Source: JBEBVQ01 sp964527735
GTDB taxonomy: Bacteria; Bacteroidota; Bacteroidia; Chitinophagales; Chitinophagaceae
Direction of reading: 5' to 3'
Length of the DNA: 64,000 nucleotides
NCBI GenBank assembly: GCA_964527735.1
Contig: CAZGPG010000004.1
Location: 186,001-250,000, forward strand
The notes beneath the pieces are model-generated. The model was not told where the DNA came from. It worked only from the letters and a program-made list of their open reading frames with translations, and ran no database searches. This document shows, piece after piece, positions 29,001 to 36,900 of the stretch (position 1 is its first letter; each line of letters opens with the position of its first letter). The position numbers and the translations under genes are program-made.

Positions 29001-30799
29001 GTGCTGTAGCCTGCGCCGCCGTTATCTATATCTGCCGGGCTGACGGTCGCCGTGCCATCCGCACCAAGATATGCCGTATAACTCCGGGCCTTTGCCGCCA
29101 GCGGAAGCGACACCGGTCCCCGGAATGCGCTTTCCACAGCTGCTCCCGCATCCGTACCGTCATGTGGTGTTACTTCAAAGCTGATGTATTTACCTTCGTC
29201 TGCAGCAACCAGCGTATAGGTAGTCGTGTTCGCACCGCCGATTGGCGTCTTGTTCAGGCCCGAACCATTATCCGAACGGTACCATTTAAATGTGCTGCCG
29301 CTTTGGGGATCATTGTCGGCATCCGTATAGGTATAGGTACCGGTAAGCTCCTGACCGACCTGAAGCGTGCCTGAAAAGGAAACTGCAGATGCGACAGGAG
29401 GTGTATTGTCGCCATCGCTTACATTAACACTGCCCGGGCCCACAATTTCGTATGTGACAGGTCCGGTCGTCCCACCCTCAAAACTGGTTGTTATGATCAC
29501 GTACGATTCACCGGCAGTCAGGGGAACCGAATTGATCTTTGACTTGACGTTGTCAGCTGAAATATCATCATTAGCTATAATAAGACCAGCCATGGGTGAC
29601 AAAGGGTCGAAAGAGGAATACAGAAAGATGTATGTATCATTGGGATTATCAGGATGTGGTATCGTCGCCGATTTGACTTCGATGGAATAATTCCCCGACA
29701 CCTGGGGTGTAATAATTTGTATAAGATAGTTATAGTCCTCAGTACCGGGACCTGAAAAATCAGCCGGGAGCAATTGTTTTGTCCAAACGCAGGAATAATC
29801 CGCTTCACATATTCTGTATGGCCGTTTAAAAGTCCTGGTATTGTCAAGTGTTCCTGAGAACGGTGTGGTAACAAGAAGCACAGGCCCCTGTATGGAACTT
29901 TCTACAGGCGTTCCCGCATGGGTACCATCATGCGGCGTCACTTCAAAGCTGATGTATTTCCCGATATCGGCTGTCGTCAGCGTGTAGGTAGTCGTGTTGG
30001 CGCTGCCGATGGTAGTTTTGTTCAGCCCGGAAGCATTATCCGAACGGTACCATTTGAATGTGCTGCCGCTTTCGGGATCGTTGTCCGCATCGGAATAGCT
30101 GTAAGCGCCTGTGAGTGTCTCACCTATCTGTAATATACCGTTTATCAGCACATTGGACGCAACAGGAGGCGTACCGGCAGACCCATAGGTCACCACCAGC
30201 TTATGGGCGTACATCGCGTACTCGGGATAATCAAGTAAGATTTCCCAAGCCCGGGGCATGATGATCATATTCTGTGTGCTGCTTAATACAAAGCTGATCC
30301 TGTTATCCGTACCCGCCTGGATATTGGCAGCAGTCATCAGGGAAGTAAGGTCAATTTTATATTCGTGTAGGTCTAACGATGTGTTACCACAATCGGTACA
30401 GGTAAGCGAACCGTTCAGCGTTGATGGCGAGGTGCCAGGTAGTGTCACGGGAAAAAGTTCCATTGTGCTGCTGGTAGTCCAGTTATCTCCGGCTACATCA
30501 ACCTTTACCGGACCTGCAAAAGATGCGGACTCCATATAAATAAATAAAACCGCTTCCTGCACTGGCCGGGTATTGTCTATCTCAAACTGGAAAGCTGTTT
30601 TTTCCTCATCACGATCTATATATGGAGACATTCCAATACCTAAATCGCTGGTATTTTTAATAGCCGGGGCTCCCTGATAAAACTGTACTGAAAATTCCTG
30701 TGCCGGATGCAGCGTATCCTGTGTACTGCCGTACAGCGGAATACCAAAAAATATAAGGATAAATATCTTTTGTAAAGAATGAATACTATTTTTCATCAT
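20051..30799 (-). CDS. Giant T9SS-secreted multi-repeat protein (two propellers, 19 x 80-residue repeats, HYR domains)
   Basis: About 3,580 residues. The start is at MMKNSIHS (30799/30796) because IFILIFFGIPLYGSTQ gives a signal peptide; an ATG at 30811 adds four residues. Domains in order: a beta-sandwich region; Ig-like domain (DADNDPESGSTFKWYRSDN); pre-peptidase-like region; a second copy of the Ig-like domain; seven ~50-residue TTVLRWDGSGW units (first propeller); an HYR-like segment; seven more such units (second propeller). Then come nineteen 80-residue repeats around DNCGIDSLWLD and TVYLDGSG, four HYR domains with P.G.T.V.(Y/T)TA.D..GN, an Ig-like QWYRNG segment, and a C-terminal Por-type sorting domain (LLLYPNPSTG ... 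GMYYLHF). It should be exported by the T9SS and attached to the cell surface or released. Likely an adhesin or structural surface protein; the ligand is unknown. Confidence 0.9.
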   Translation of the reverse strand: MMKNSIHSLQKIFILIFFGIPLYGSTQDTLHPAQEFSVQFYQGAPAIKNTSDLGIGMSPYIDRDEEKTAFQFEIDNTRPVQEAVLFIYMESASFAGPVKVDVAGDNWTTSSTMELFPVTLPGTSPSTLNGSLTCTDCGNTSLDLHEYKIDLTSLMTAANIQAGTDNRISFVLSSTQNMIIMPRAWEILLDYPEYAMYAHKLVVTYGSAGTPPVASNVLINGILQIGETLTGAYSYSDADNDPESGSTFKWYRSDNASGLNKTTIGSANTTTYTLTTADIGKYISFEVTPHDGTHAGTPVESSIQGPVLLVTTPFSGTLDNTRTFKRPYRICEADYSCVWTKQLLPADFSGPGTEDYNYLIQIITPQVSGNYSIEVKSATIPHPDNPNDTYIFLYSSFDPLSPMAGLIIANDDISADNVKSKINSVPLTAGESYVIITTSFEGGTTGPVTYEIVGPGSVNVSDGDNTPPVASAVSFSGTLQVGQELTGTYTYTDADNDPQSGSTFKWYRSDNGSGLNKTPIGGANTTTYTLVAADEGKYISFEVTPHDGTDAGAAVESAFRGPVSLPLAAKARSYTAYLGADGTATVSPADIDNGGAGYSTLFLDRTDFGCADIGYGVDNTWETLGGIGISPGSTDYHSLATAPDGTLYLAYRDGNAGNKTTVLRWDGSGWSALGGVGISAGSTSTQSLAVGPDGTLYVAYGDGGNGSKTTVMRWDGSGWSPVGTAGISAGGAYYQSLAAGRGDTLYVAYRDSDNGLSTTVMRWDGSAWSALGGVGISAGSATNQSLAVGPDGTPYVAYLDIENDYKTTVLRWDGSVWSALGGAGISVGSSQFQRVAVGLDGTVYVAYQSTLAGDPAYLRTLVLRWDGSAWSALGGASGIASIGSSTDQSLTVAPDGTVYLACRDWGSSSKTSVFRWDGSVWSPVAARGISAGAAYKQSLVTGPDGTVYVAYQDDVNGGKATVHRWLPPGVPVTLGAVSASDDTAVARSFVTVLDTIRPQVVVRDIDLVITDTGTVTVADINNGSTDNCGIDSMWLDKTVFTTADLGDQTVTLTVADVNGNISSATATVRVRLALVAQVRNYTAFLDANGTATVSADSVGYGSTGYAGLLLDRTDFSCDDLGAGGSWETLGNDPLDGEVYDAGIAAGNNGKVYIAFQDRTYSVNQLRVLEWDGTDWNQLGPDFPWISYRKALAVGPDGYPYVAYDEPNEADGLKVARWDGAQWILLDNHVTPSVDIWSVDMKFSPDGTLYVAYHDGDNGNITNVKRWTGSAWEQLGNDGIEVFNTGWQSLAFGGGDTVYAGFIELDADWSNGTYYREGPSVYCWDGTSWHPLGDRVLSFGHLFAQAGYLSMVTDAQGVPHIAYNDVFRDEKAIVRKWNGTTWEFLGNELGVSENRADYTSLAVGAGNALTLAYGDYNTDSTKVLQWDGSQWLPLGVTGAGDVYGQQMTSGPDGVLYVSQQRNNNDAPFVIMWQDGIPVTLTAYNNYGDTVQAGAIVRVLDTLPPVVQTQNLTVYLDTAGQATLLPAQVDNASSDNCGIDSLWLDVTSFDCSNTGANTVTLSVRDSSGNIGTGTASVTVADTLAPVVWTRNIVAYLDTLGNTSVTAAQIDSLSSDNCGIDSLWLDVTSFACGDTGVNAVTLFVRDSSGNVGAGVSSVTVLDTLAPVVWARDLVVYLDAAGVASVLAADADSASSDNCGIDSLWLDVTDFSCADIGTHTLILSARDSSGNTTTGTLTVTVADTVRPVVVTQPLTVFLDGSGNAAITAGAIDNSSTDNCGIDSIWLDVADFSCNDIGANMVTLSVRDSSGNIGTGTAIVTVEDTVRPVVVTQELTVYLDGSGNGGITISDINNGSSDNCGIDSLWLDVTGFSCNDLGVNTVTLSVRDSSGNIGTGTAPVTVADTIRPVVATQPVTVYLDGSGTGNISVGQINNSSSDNCGIDSLWLDVITFGCNNTGANVVTLSARDSSGNIGTGTATVTVVDTVRPVVLTRPATVYLDGTGNGSFIIAAVNNGSTDACGIDSIWVDNNSFGCTETGVHNITLFARDSSGNTGTGIAVVTVRDTIRPVAIARNLTLYLDNNGEATITASAADNGSYDNCGVSLSLSRTTFTCVQTGLNLETLTVTDPSGNASAAQVLVTVLDTIRPQVRTRNLVLELDNQGKATLTASQLDSGSTDNCTNLLHFAADRTVFTCADTGANTVLLTVTDNKNNSATAPATVTVRDVAAPVVHTRNITVYLDDTGRVTVMPSAVDNGSTDNCGIETFYLDRDTFTCSQRGQNTVRLYARDYSGNESWSNAVITVVDTSRPMVVTKDTTIYLDGAGMASVTAAAVNNGTSDNCGVTSLSLDKTSFNCTSRGANTVMLTAVDASGNVHSAAATITVMDTVRPVARVKNITVPLNASGVATITTADINDGSTDNCGIQGMTLSRTSFGCADTGNNPVWLMVTDVSGNLDSVAAIVRIVDQSAPVAQARNITVYLDGGGNAAITAADVDNGSTDNCSIMSRTLDKTAFNCTNTGNNLVHLTVTDSSGNSSQVQAMVVVVDSTRPVVVTKNITVYLNGSGNATITAADVNNGSTDNCAIASLSLDKATFDCTSRGANTVTLTAADASGNIRTGTATVTVLDTIRPVVRTKNITVALNASGIATITTADINDGSTDNCGIQSLALSRTSFSCTDTGNNTVHLIVTDVAGNRDSAAAIVRVVDQTAPTVVTRNISVYLNAGGNATITAGDVDNGSSDNCTITNRVLDKTTFNCSNAGQNTVRLTVTDRSGNSSFAQALVTVLDTVRPVVATRNLTIYLNTSGTASITAADVDNGSSDNCGITTRNIDKSSFNCVDTGINTVTLTVTDGSGNSRSGTAVITVRDTTRPVVVTRNPTIYLNAGGTATLTVADVNNGSSDNCGIQTMTLSKTSFECSNKGVNTVTLTVTDVNGNIATAQATVTVADQAPPVVNTRNLTLYLDGNGTAAITPAQVNNNSTDNCGIQTLGLDISVFDCADLGANTVTLTATDSSGNSAQKTAIVTVHDTIRPVIDNLPAAITAYVGAGQCSAPVQWTTITASDNCPGTQVQTSHLNGGIFPVGTTTVTVTAGDGSGNTRTGSFTVTVVDTIAPVFSNIPAIFTIVPDSQSCEATVSWAEPFAVDNCGTPPVITKTHTPGSTFPVGSTVVSYTATDAYNNSTTISFTVVVRDEIAPVINWRGAGRDLVRAADNGRCDAVVTFNAPAVEDNCSGATLTGSHQSGDRFPVGVTTVTFTATDAAGNRTTASFTVTVEDRQAPIVSSRPADDTVGICGAAYTYTLPTGTDNCGPVTVTRIAGLPSGNIFPTGTTVNTFELKDAAGNITTVSFRVTVLAQGEAQLPSLTQICVYESPVDLTLGQQGIAWSGAGVTAPGTFDPAAAATGRHVLSYTYTDGQGCSTNGTIAITVLPAPVIPVVSRIGSTTLTTGNYITYQWYRNGHLIPGATTQQYTYTEGGNYQVVVSNAEGCTALSDDHVIGTRGGGVGITDQTVHGDLLLYPNPSTGMVTIEVPEHWRDELSIEGYSATGQRILARKVQHPGIERVQLDLGDLPRGMYYLHFTSGSHTTTRKVTLR
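20790..21744 (-). repeat. Four HYR domains of the giant T9SS protein
   Basis: Four consecutive units, each opening with (A/R)P(V/I) then about 80 residues with a DNC and FP.G.T.V..TA.D..GN pattern. They start at PVIDNLP, PVFSNIP, PVINWRG and PIVSSRP. They follow the 19-unit array and precede the Ig-like segment and sorting domain. HYR folds are Ig-like and often act as spacers or adhesion modules. Confidence 0.75.
21745..26305 (-). repeat. Nineteen tandem 240-bp (80-residue) units in the giant protein
   Basis: The DNC.I...LD box recurs every 240 bp: the coding complement of NCGIDSLW falls at the same column of lines 24,961, 25,201, 25,441, 25,681, 25,921 and 26,161, and continues back to 21,841. 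I counted 19 units. Each has (D/N)NGS(S/T)DNCGI, then a Cys about 12 residues on, TVTL.V.DSSGN, then TV.DT.RPVV.T.N.TVYLD. The two Cys per unit could form a disulfide. Units are most alike in the first six (25.0-26.3 kb). Confidence 0.93.
22560..24000 (-). repeat. Higher-order 720-bp duplication inside the 80-residue array
   Basis: Units 11-13 (about 23,280-24,000) and 14-16 (about 22,560-23,280) match in order: a TSRG unit, an LSRTSF..DTG unit with NDGSTDNCGIQ, and a DKT.FNC(T/S)N unit with VDQ(S/T)AP. Both copies keep the same DNA words, such as TTATCCGTGCTGCCGTCGTT at offset 720. The triplet was therefore duplicated after its units had diverged. Confidence 0.8.
26385..27425 (-). repeat. 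Second set of seven propeller-like units
   Basis: Seven units of ~47-57 residues, each with an aromatic 'W..LG' opening, then S(L/M)A.G.DG..Y.A(Y/F).D, then V..W(D/N)G..W. They are more diverged from each other than in the first set. Seven is the most common blade number of beta-propellers. Confidence 0.7.
27880..28945 (-). repeat. First set of seven propeller-like units
   Basis: Seven units of ~49-53 residues built as SALGG.GISAGS...QSLAVGPDGTLYVAY.D...KTTV.RWDGS.W. They lie between an Ig-like domain and an HYR-like segment and are highly alike. A closed seven-bladed propeller is the natural reading. Confidence 0.75.
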
Positions 30800-30967
30800 T
30801 AAGTCTTTCAATTATACTATTATTATACAATGTATATCTTGTACTCCAAATCGAAGCGTAAACTTATAAAATTTTTGATTTAATGTATATACTACAAGTA
30901 GATATTTTTATATATAATATAAAATAGGCTGGTCGCTGTTGTAAAATCTGCTCTGTCAGGTCGATAC

Positions 30968-31003
30968 AAAAAGGGCTGTCCGAAAGTCCGGACAGCCCTT
31001 TTT
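30968..31003 (-). terminator. Intrinsic terminator after the TSP3-OmpA gene
   Basis: AAAAAGGGCTGTCCG (30968-30982), loop AAAGTC, CGGACAGCCCTTTTT (30989-31003): a perfect 15-bp stem with T-run on both strands, 21 bp beyond the stop of the OmpA-family gene. Confidence 0.93.
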
Positions 31004-31024
31004 AACCAAGGAAATAAAATCCCC

Positions 31025-32401
31025 CTACTTCTTATAATTCCGCAGATTAATTGCCGTCCGGCGGTTTTGTGCACGCCCTGCCGCAGTCTTATTGTCTGCT
31101 ACCGGTTGCGACGATCCAAAGCCCTGGGACGTCAGCCGTCCGGCGTCGATACCTTTGCTGATCAGGTATTCACGCACGACAGCCGCCCGCTTCTCAGACA
31201 AGGGCTGGTTGATCGCATCACTGCCGGTGTTATCCGTATGCCCTTCGATATCCGCATATAATTTGGTATCATCCTTCAGCACCTGTACGATCCTGTCCAG
31301 CTGGCTATGCGATCCTTTTGTCAACGTGGCCTTACCGGTCTGGAAGAATATTTCCCTGGCCGCCTTGTTCACTTCCTGGATAATCTCCATCCTGATCTCC
31401 GGACAACCATTGTTGGTCTTGCTGTACTGATCAGGGCATTTATCCACCTCATCATTAAACCCGTCGCCGTCGCGATCCGGAACCGGACATCCGTCGCGAT
31501 CGGCCGTGCCGGCTTCGTACGGACATTTGTCTTTGTGATCGGGAATGCCGTCGCCGTCGCTGTCGGGACAGCCGTTAAATTCGGGTGCGCCAGCCACCAT
31601 CGGGCATTCATCCTGGTGATCCGGCACGCCGTCATTATCACTGTCGGGGCAACCGCTGAATGCCGCTTTACCGGGTATCGTCGGGCATTCATCCTCGGCA
31701 TCCGGCACGCCATCACTATCTGTATCTATTGGTGTCATGGCAGCAAAGGGCGGCACATCGCCAGGCTTGCCAAACCAGAATATCATACCTGCCGAATGCT
31801 GCAGGTGATTATATTCCTTGTTGCCAATTGCTACCCTGTAACCGGATTCCAGCTGCAGGTCGATATCTCTGCCGACATTAAAATTGAAGCCCAGCCCCAA
31901 CGGTACGCTGGCCGTCATATAACTGTAGCCGTAGCCGTTATCTTTATAGGTGGGGGTTATCCCTGCAAAAAGATATGGGGTTACGATATACCGGGTTTTA
32001 TCCAGTATGTTGAAATTCACCCGGATATCTCCGCCTATGTATAATTCCCGCCGCTGGTTATTGTCGTACAGCAACCGGGCTTCATAGGTATTGTCTGTTT
32101 CACTGAGCGGGATCTCAATGTTGGTCAGGGAAAGCCCGAGGTTCAGATCAAAGAAACGGTTCAGCTCTTTATAATATCCGAGCCGGGCGCCCGGACGCCA
32201 CAACAGCCTTTTCTTCATTTCTATCGTACCGCTTCCATTCCCGTTGGATTCTTCCACCCGGTCATGAAACAGGTAGTTCCCCGTTATCGGACCGGCGTAG
32301 TCAAATCCACTGGCATGTATACCCAGCCCGGAGCGGTTCTGGGCGAAACCCATACCTGTATAGAATAACAGGAACAGGCATATTGCTAAAAACTTTTTCA
32401 T
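31025..32401 (-). CDS. OmpA-family outer-membrane protein with thrombospondin type 3 calcium repeats
   Basis: From MKKFLAICLFLLFYTGMGFAQ (start 32401) the protein is 458 residues. A signal peptide is followed by a beta-barrel-like domain to about residue 225, then calcium-binding type 3 repeats (DTDSDGVPDAEDECP, DSDNDGVPDHQDECP, DSDGDGIPDHKDKCP, DRDGDGFNDEVDKCP). It ends with an OmpA domain (IFFQTGKATLTKGSHSQL, ADIEGHTDNTGSDAINQPLS, RLTSQGFGSSQPVADN). The architecture is the common Bacteroidota OmpA/TSP3 porin-like anchor, linking the outer membrane to peptidoglycan. Single gene, terminated at 30968-31003. Confidence 0.93.
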   Translation of the reverse strand: MKKFLAICLFLLFYTGMGFAQNRSGLGIHASGFDYAGPITGNYLFHDRVEESNGNGSGTIEMKKRLLWRPGARLGYYKELNRFFDLNLGLSLTNIEIPLSETDNTYEARLLYDNNQRRELYIGGDIRVNFNILDKTRYIVTPYLFAGITPTYKDNGYGYSYMTASVPLGLGFNFNVGRDIDLQLESGYRVAIGNKEYNHLQHSAGMIFWFGKPGDVPPFAAMTPIDTDSDGVPDAEDECPTIPGKAAFSGCPDSDNDGVPDHQDECPMVAGAPEFNGCPDSDGDGIPDHKDKCPYEAGTADRDGCPVPDRDGDGFNDEVDKCPDQYSKTNNGCPEIRMEIIQEVNKAAREIFFQTGKATLTKGSHSQLDRIVQVLKDDTKLYADIEGHTDNTGSDAINQPLSEKRAAVVREYLISKGIDAGRLTSQGFGSSQPVADNKTAAGRAQNRRTAINLRNYKK

Positions 32402-32493
32402 ACACAATGTTTTAATCGTTTGTAATTATTTTAATAACCGGTAACCACGTATATATAGGGCAAACACATAGGGTTGCCCCTACAGCGTGCGTG

Positions 32494-33978
32494 TTAATAA
32501 CCGGTATTCTGAATAATACTCCGGTTGGCATTGATCTCATACTGGGGTATCGGCAACTGGAAACGGTGGTCACCGGCAGGCAGGTTGAGATATTGCGGCA
32601 ACGGCGCCGTGCCGCCTCCGTCAGACCGGTCGCCCATGCCGCTGCGCTGTACAGGCAGGCCGAGCCTTTTCAGATCAAAGAACCGGTGTCCTTCATAAGC
32701 CAGCTCTTTTCTCCGCTCATCCAGTATCGCATCCAGCAGATCCTGCCCGGATTCCATACCCGGTGTGTATGAATCATACCGTTCGGAACGAAGGGCATTG
32801 AGGTCTGCAAGCGCTTCAGGTCCCATACCGAGGCGATAATGCGCTTCGGCACGATTCAGCAGCACTTCGGCAACACGGAGGTATTTCATATCATTTACAG
32901 ACGCCACACCGCCGGTTTTACCGGGATATTTAACAATGGAATTGTAAGAGAATCCCTGGAAGTCGTTGGTAAGGAAATAAACGTCTTTACGTATATCATC
33001 ATCATCATACGACTGGTAAAAGTCAAAATCCGGGGCATATTCATTCCGGATACCGGTAGGTCCCGGCTGGTTATATCCGACGCCGATCCGCACACGGTCT
33101 ATCGTCGTAATGATCACTTTAAACAGTACGCCCGATTCTGTTTCGTCCCTCCATATAGCAGGGAAAATGTTTAAAGCGCCCACATCACTGTTTACAGCCA
33201 GCGCACGGTCAGCAGCATTTTTGGCTTTCTGCCATTCACCGCCATACAGATATACACGGGAGAGCAAACCGGATACTGCCGCCTTGCTGAGCCGGCCCGG
33301 CCCATTGCTGGAGGCAATGAGCACTTCCGCCTTTTCCAGGTCGGTTACTACACGCTCGTATACGTCGCGCACCGTATGCCGGCCCGGCATTGCTTCTACA
33401 TCTGTGGTCGTAACATAAGGTACGCCCGGATCCGAGCCACCGGCAGCCTGCGGTCCTGATACGGGTCTGGCATACACCCGCAGCAGATCAAAATGCGCCA
33501 TGCCTCTGGCAGCCAGCGCTTCGCCTTCTGCATTGCTTTTAAACCCTGTTTCGTTGTCCTCCAGGTTATCTGTATTTTCCAGAATTGAATTGGCCAGGCG
33601 TATTACCTGGTACCCGTCGCGCCACGTCTCGGTAGTGGTATTGGCCGAGTAGGTCCATTGAAAAAAGGCCTGCTGCGACCGCCTTCCGGTGGTTACGATC
33701 ACCACATTATCCGCCAGGACATCCGGCGAAGAAGCCCAGGCAAAGGCATCTTCCCCGCCCAGGTAATTATTGGCAGCAAAGGTAGCAGCAGAGTTCCCGG
33801 TGATAATCATCCGGTTATACAGACCACGGAGCGCATTGGTAAAGTCCTGCTCTGTATTAAAGGCATATTCCTGCGGTACCTGGTCATACGGTACTTTATC
33901 CAGCGCCTTTCTGCAGGCCGGCAACCCCAGCAGCAGCACTGCCGCGGCCAGGATACCGTAAAAAGTATATGATCTCAT
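32494..33978 (-). CDS. SusD/RagB-family outer-membrane lipoprotein
   Basis: About 494 residues from MRSYTFYGILAAAVLLLGLPACRKALD, which has a lipoprotein signal with the lipobox LPAC; an ATG at 33996 adds six residues. The N-terminal SusD region (VPQEYAFNTEQDFTNALRGLYNRM) and C-terminal region (LLDAILDERRKELAYEGHRFFDLKRLG, the family hallmark) are clear. SusD proteins bind the substrate at the cell surface and form a lid on the SusC transporter. It follows the SusC gene with 4-22 bp between. No glycoside hydrolase or sensor is adjacent, so the ligand is unknown (sugar, peptide or other polymer). Confidence 0.94.
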   Translation of the reverse strand: MRSYTFYGILAAAVLLLGLPACRKALDKVPYDQVPQEYAFNTEQDFTNALRGLYNRMIITGNSAATFAANNYLGGEDAFAWASSPDVLADNVVIVTTGRRSQQAFFQWTYSANTTTETWRDGYQVIRLANSILENTDNLEDNETGFKSNAEGEALAARGMAHFDLLRVYARPVSGPQAAGGSDPGVPYVTTTDVEAMPGRHTVRDVYERVVTDLEKAEVLIASSNGPGRLSKAAVSGLLSRVYLYGGEWQKAKNAADRALAVNSDVGALNIFPAIWRDETESGVLFKVIITTIDRVRIGVGYNQPGPTGIRNEYAPDFDFYQSYDDDDIRKDVYFLTNDFQGFSYNSIVKYPGKTGGVASVNDMKYLRVAEVLLNRAEAHYRLGMGPEALADLNALRSERYDSYTPGMESGQDLLDAILDERRKELAYEGHRFFDLKRLGLPVQRSGMGDRSDGGGTAPLPQYLNLPAGDHRFQLPIPQYEINANRSIIQNTGY

Positions 33979-33999
33979 AATTGTTCGTTTTAGCATGGT

Positions 34000-36900
34000 T
34001 TAGAATGTAGCGTTTAAACCGAATGAAATAGAGCGTACCTGCGGATAGCTGTATAATGCGTAGATACCAGGCGCCTTATAGCTGTCTTCTTCGCCGCTGC
34101 CCAGGCCCACTTCCGGATCTCCTTTATAATCTTTTGCCCAGTAGAAGAGGTTTTGCCCCTGTACAAAAAAGGATAATTGCTGCATCCGTATTTTATTGGG
34201 CAGATAAGAAGGCACTTTATAGGAAAGGGTAATATTGCGCAGACGGATAAAATCGCCTTTCTGCAGCCAGCGGTCTGTCGTTTGTACCGTGTATTGCGGA
34301 TCGGGGTTTTTAGCATTATCACCGGGCTGCGTCCAGTAATTCATCGCGTCTGCAGCCTGTGCCATATAAACGGCATCCATACCCGAGTTCAGATCCCGCC
34401 AGGGATAGTTCAGGATATAATTGCCGCCGCTGAAGAAAAATTCTCCCGCAAGCGTTAATCCTTTATAGCTTACTGCCGTGTTAATGCTGCCGAAGTAGCG
34501 CGGGTCGGGCGACTTACCGGTCAGCAGTGTAGCGTAAGAAGTGCTGAACTCATCCGAGATTTCCCCGTTTTGCGTATAGTACAAAGGCTTCCCGGTCTGG
34601 GCATCCACACCGGCCGACCGTACCATGAAATAGGTATTCACCGGCTGGCCGACAACCCATTGGGTACCGGCAGCATCTTGCGGGATCGTATCGCTTGCTC
34701 CATACAGTTCGGTGATCTTATTTCTCTGGAAGGTAATATTACCACCCACACTCCAGTTGAAATCTCTCGTGCGAATGATATCAACATTCATATTAAATTC
34801 GATTCCCCGGTTCTGCACCTCACCCACATTCTCAAGCCGCGACTGGAAACCTGTAGTGGAAGAAAGCGGCCGGTCGAGCAGTAAAGCGGTAGTATTTTTC
34901 TGGAATACGGCCAGGGTACCGGTAAACCGGTTTTCGAAAAATCCGAAGTCAATACCTCCGGAGGTCATCATGGATTTTTCCCAGGTAAGGTTCGGGTTAC
35001 CGGGCCGTACCGGATATTCGATCGAAAGGCCGTTATACCGTCCGAATCCGAAAGTGGTAAGATGCTCATAATTACCGATATCGAAGTTACCGCTCGTACC
35101 GGTAGAAACGAACAGGCGTAGCATATTCACATTACGCGAACCGGAGAGGAATCCTTCGCGCGAGATCACCCAGCTTGCACCGCCTGCATAGAAATTGCCG
35201 TATTTATTATTGACCGCAAAACGGGAAGATCCGTCACGCCGTACGGAACCATTGATAAAATATTTGGAGGCATAGTTATATTCCAGCCTTCCGAAAAATG
35301 AAGCCAACGTCCAGTCGTACTTGGCCGTACTGAAATTGGTATTCTCCGCAGCAACATTCTGGGTGTTGTTATTCTCATTAGGATACCCGATACTGCGGAT
35401 CGAATATGACTTATATTCTTCCTGCGTATATTCCGTACCGGCCAGCGCATTGACCGTATGGCCGCCGCCGAATGTTTTGGTATAATTCAGCGTATTGCTC
35501 CAACGGTAATTGAACCGGTAAAAACCATTGTCTGTTTTATTACCCGGCTTTTCCGGGTTACCGGTATAGAAATCAAGCACGGAGCCGGGCTTGATAAAAT
35601 ATTCGCGGGTATAATCCGTGTATTCTGTACTGAACTCCGTTCTGAACCTGAAATCGCGCAGCAGCTTCACCTGGCCGTAGAACGTGCTCACCCCGTTCAG
35701 GGTGTTTGCTTTTTCCGGATTATTGGCGATGGCCTCCGAAATAGACAATCCCTGGTGTGTGAGGTTGTAACTGCCGTCAGGATTCCGTACAGGCTCATAA
35801 GGATTGTAGGTATAAATAGCCACAAAAGGATTCTGTACATTATATATATCCCGCAGCAACGACTCCTTACGGTTTGTCATCATCAGGTTGGTACCCGCTT
35901 CAAACCAGTCGTTAAACTCATGCGACACATTTAGCCGCCCGCCACGCCTTGTAAAGTCGGAGCCAAAACTGATACCTTCTTCCTTATAATCCTGCAGGGA
36001 GAAAAATACCCGTGTACGATCAGTGCCGCCGCTGATGGACACATCGTGGATGGTGAACTTCGCCGGACGCAACAATTCCCGGAACCAATCCGTTTTATTT
36101 GTACCGGACATGCCCGACCAGAGGGACCTTAACTCGGCATCAGGTATATCTCCTATAGTAGCGTAGCCATTTTCGTCCATATACATCTGTATATATTCAT
36201 TGGCATATCCCAGGTCTTTTTCGTAGCGCAGCTTTTCATCATAATTCATCAGGCGGAAATTGTCCTGGGTCTTGGACTTCACGCCATGCTGGAAAGTATA
36301 GGAAAGCTGGGCCCCGTCTCTTTTCCCTTTTTTTGTGGTGATCATCAATACCCCGTTGGATGCCCGCGAACCATAAATAGATGCGGTTGAGGCGTCTTTG
36401 AGAACAGATATATTCTCAATATCATTCGGATTCAGCGCGTTATAGGCATCCTCCGACACCGGCTGACCGTCTATCACGATCAGGGGCGAAGCGCCTGCAT
36501 TCAGTGAGCCGACACCCCGTACCCGCAGATAGGCATTCTGGCCCGGACGGCCGTTAATGGCTGTTACCTGCAATCCCGGCGCTTTACCCTGCAGCATATT
36601 CTGGAAGCTGCCGAAGGGTTTATTCTCCAGCTCTTCCGCCCCTACGATGGTGGTGGAGCCGGAAATTGCCTCCCGGCGCTGGGTACCATAGCCTACTACA
36701 ACCACATCCTGCAAAAATTGGGACAGTGGATTGAGCTGCACATTGATCACACCGGTCCCAAGCGGAACTACCTCCTGCTGGTAACCAATGGAGCTAACTT
36801 CTACGAAACCTGCATCCGGGGGCACATCTGCGATCCGGAATTCACCGTCCGGGTTGGTAACTCCTCCCAGGTCGGTACCCTGGACTCTAATGGTAGCGCC

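Noticed and set aside
20572..29874. Many plus-strand frames opposite the giant secreted protein, some over 200 codons
   Set aside because: They mirror the high-GC third positions of the real gene and are regular because the gene is repetitive.
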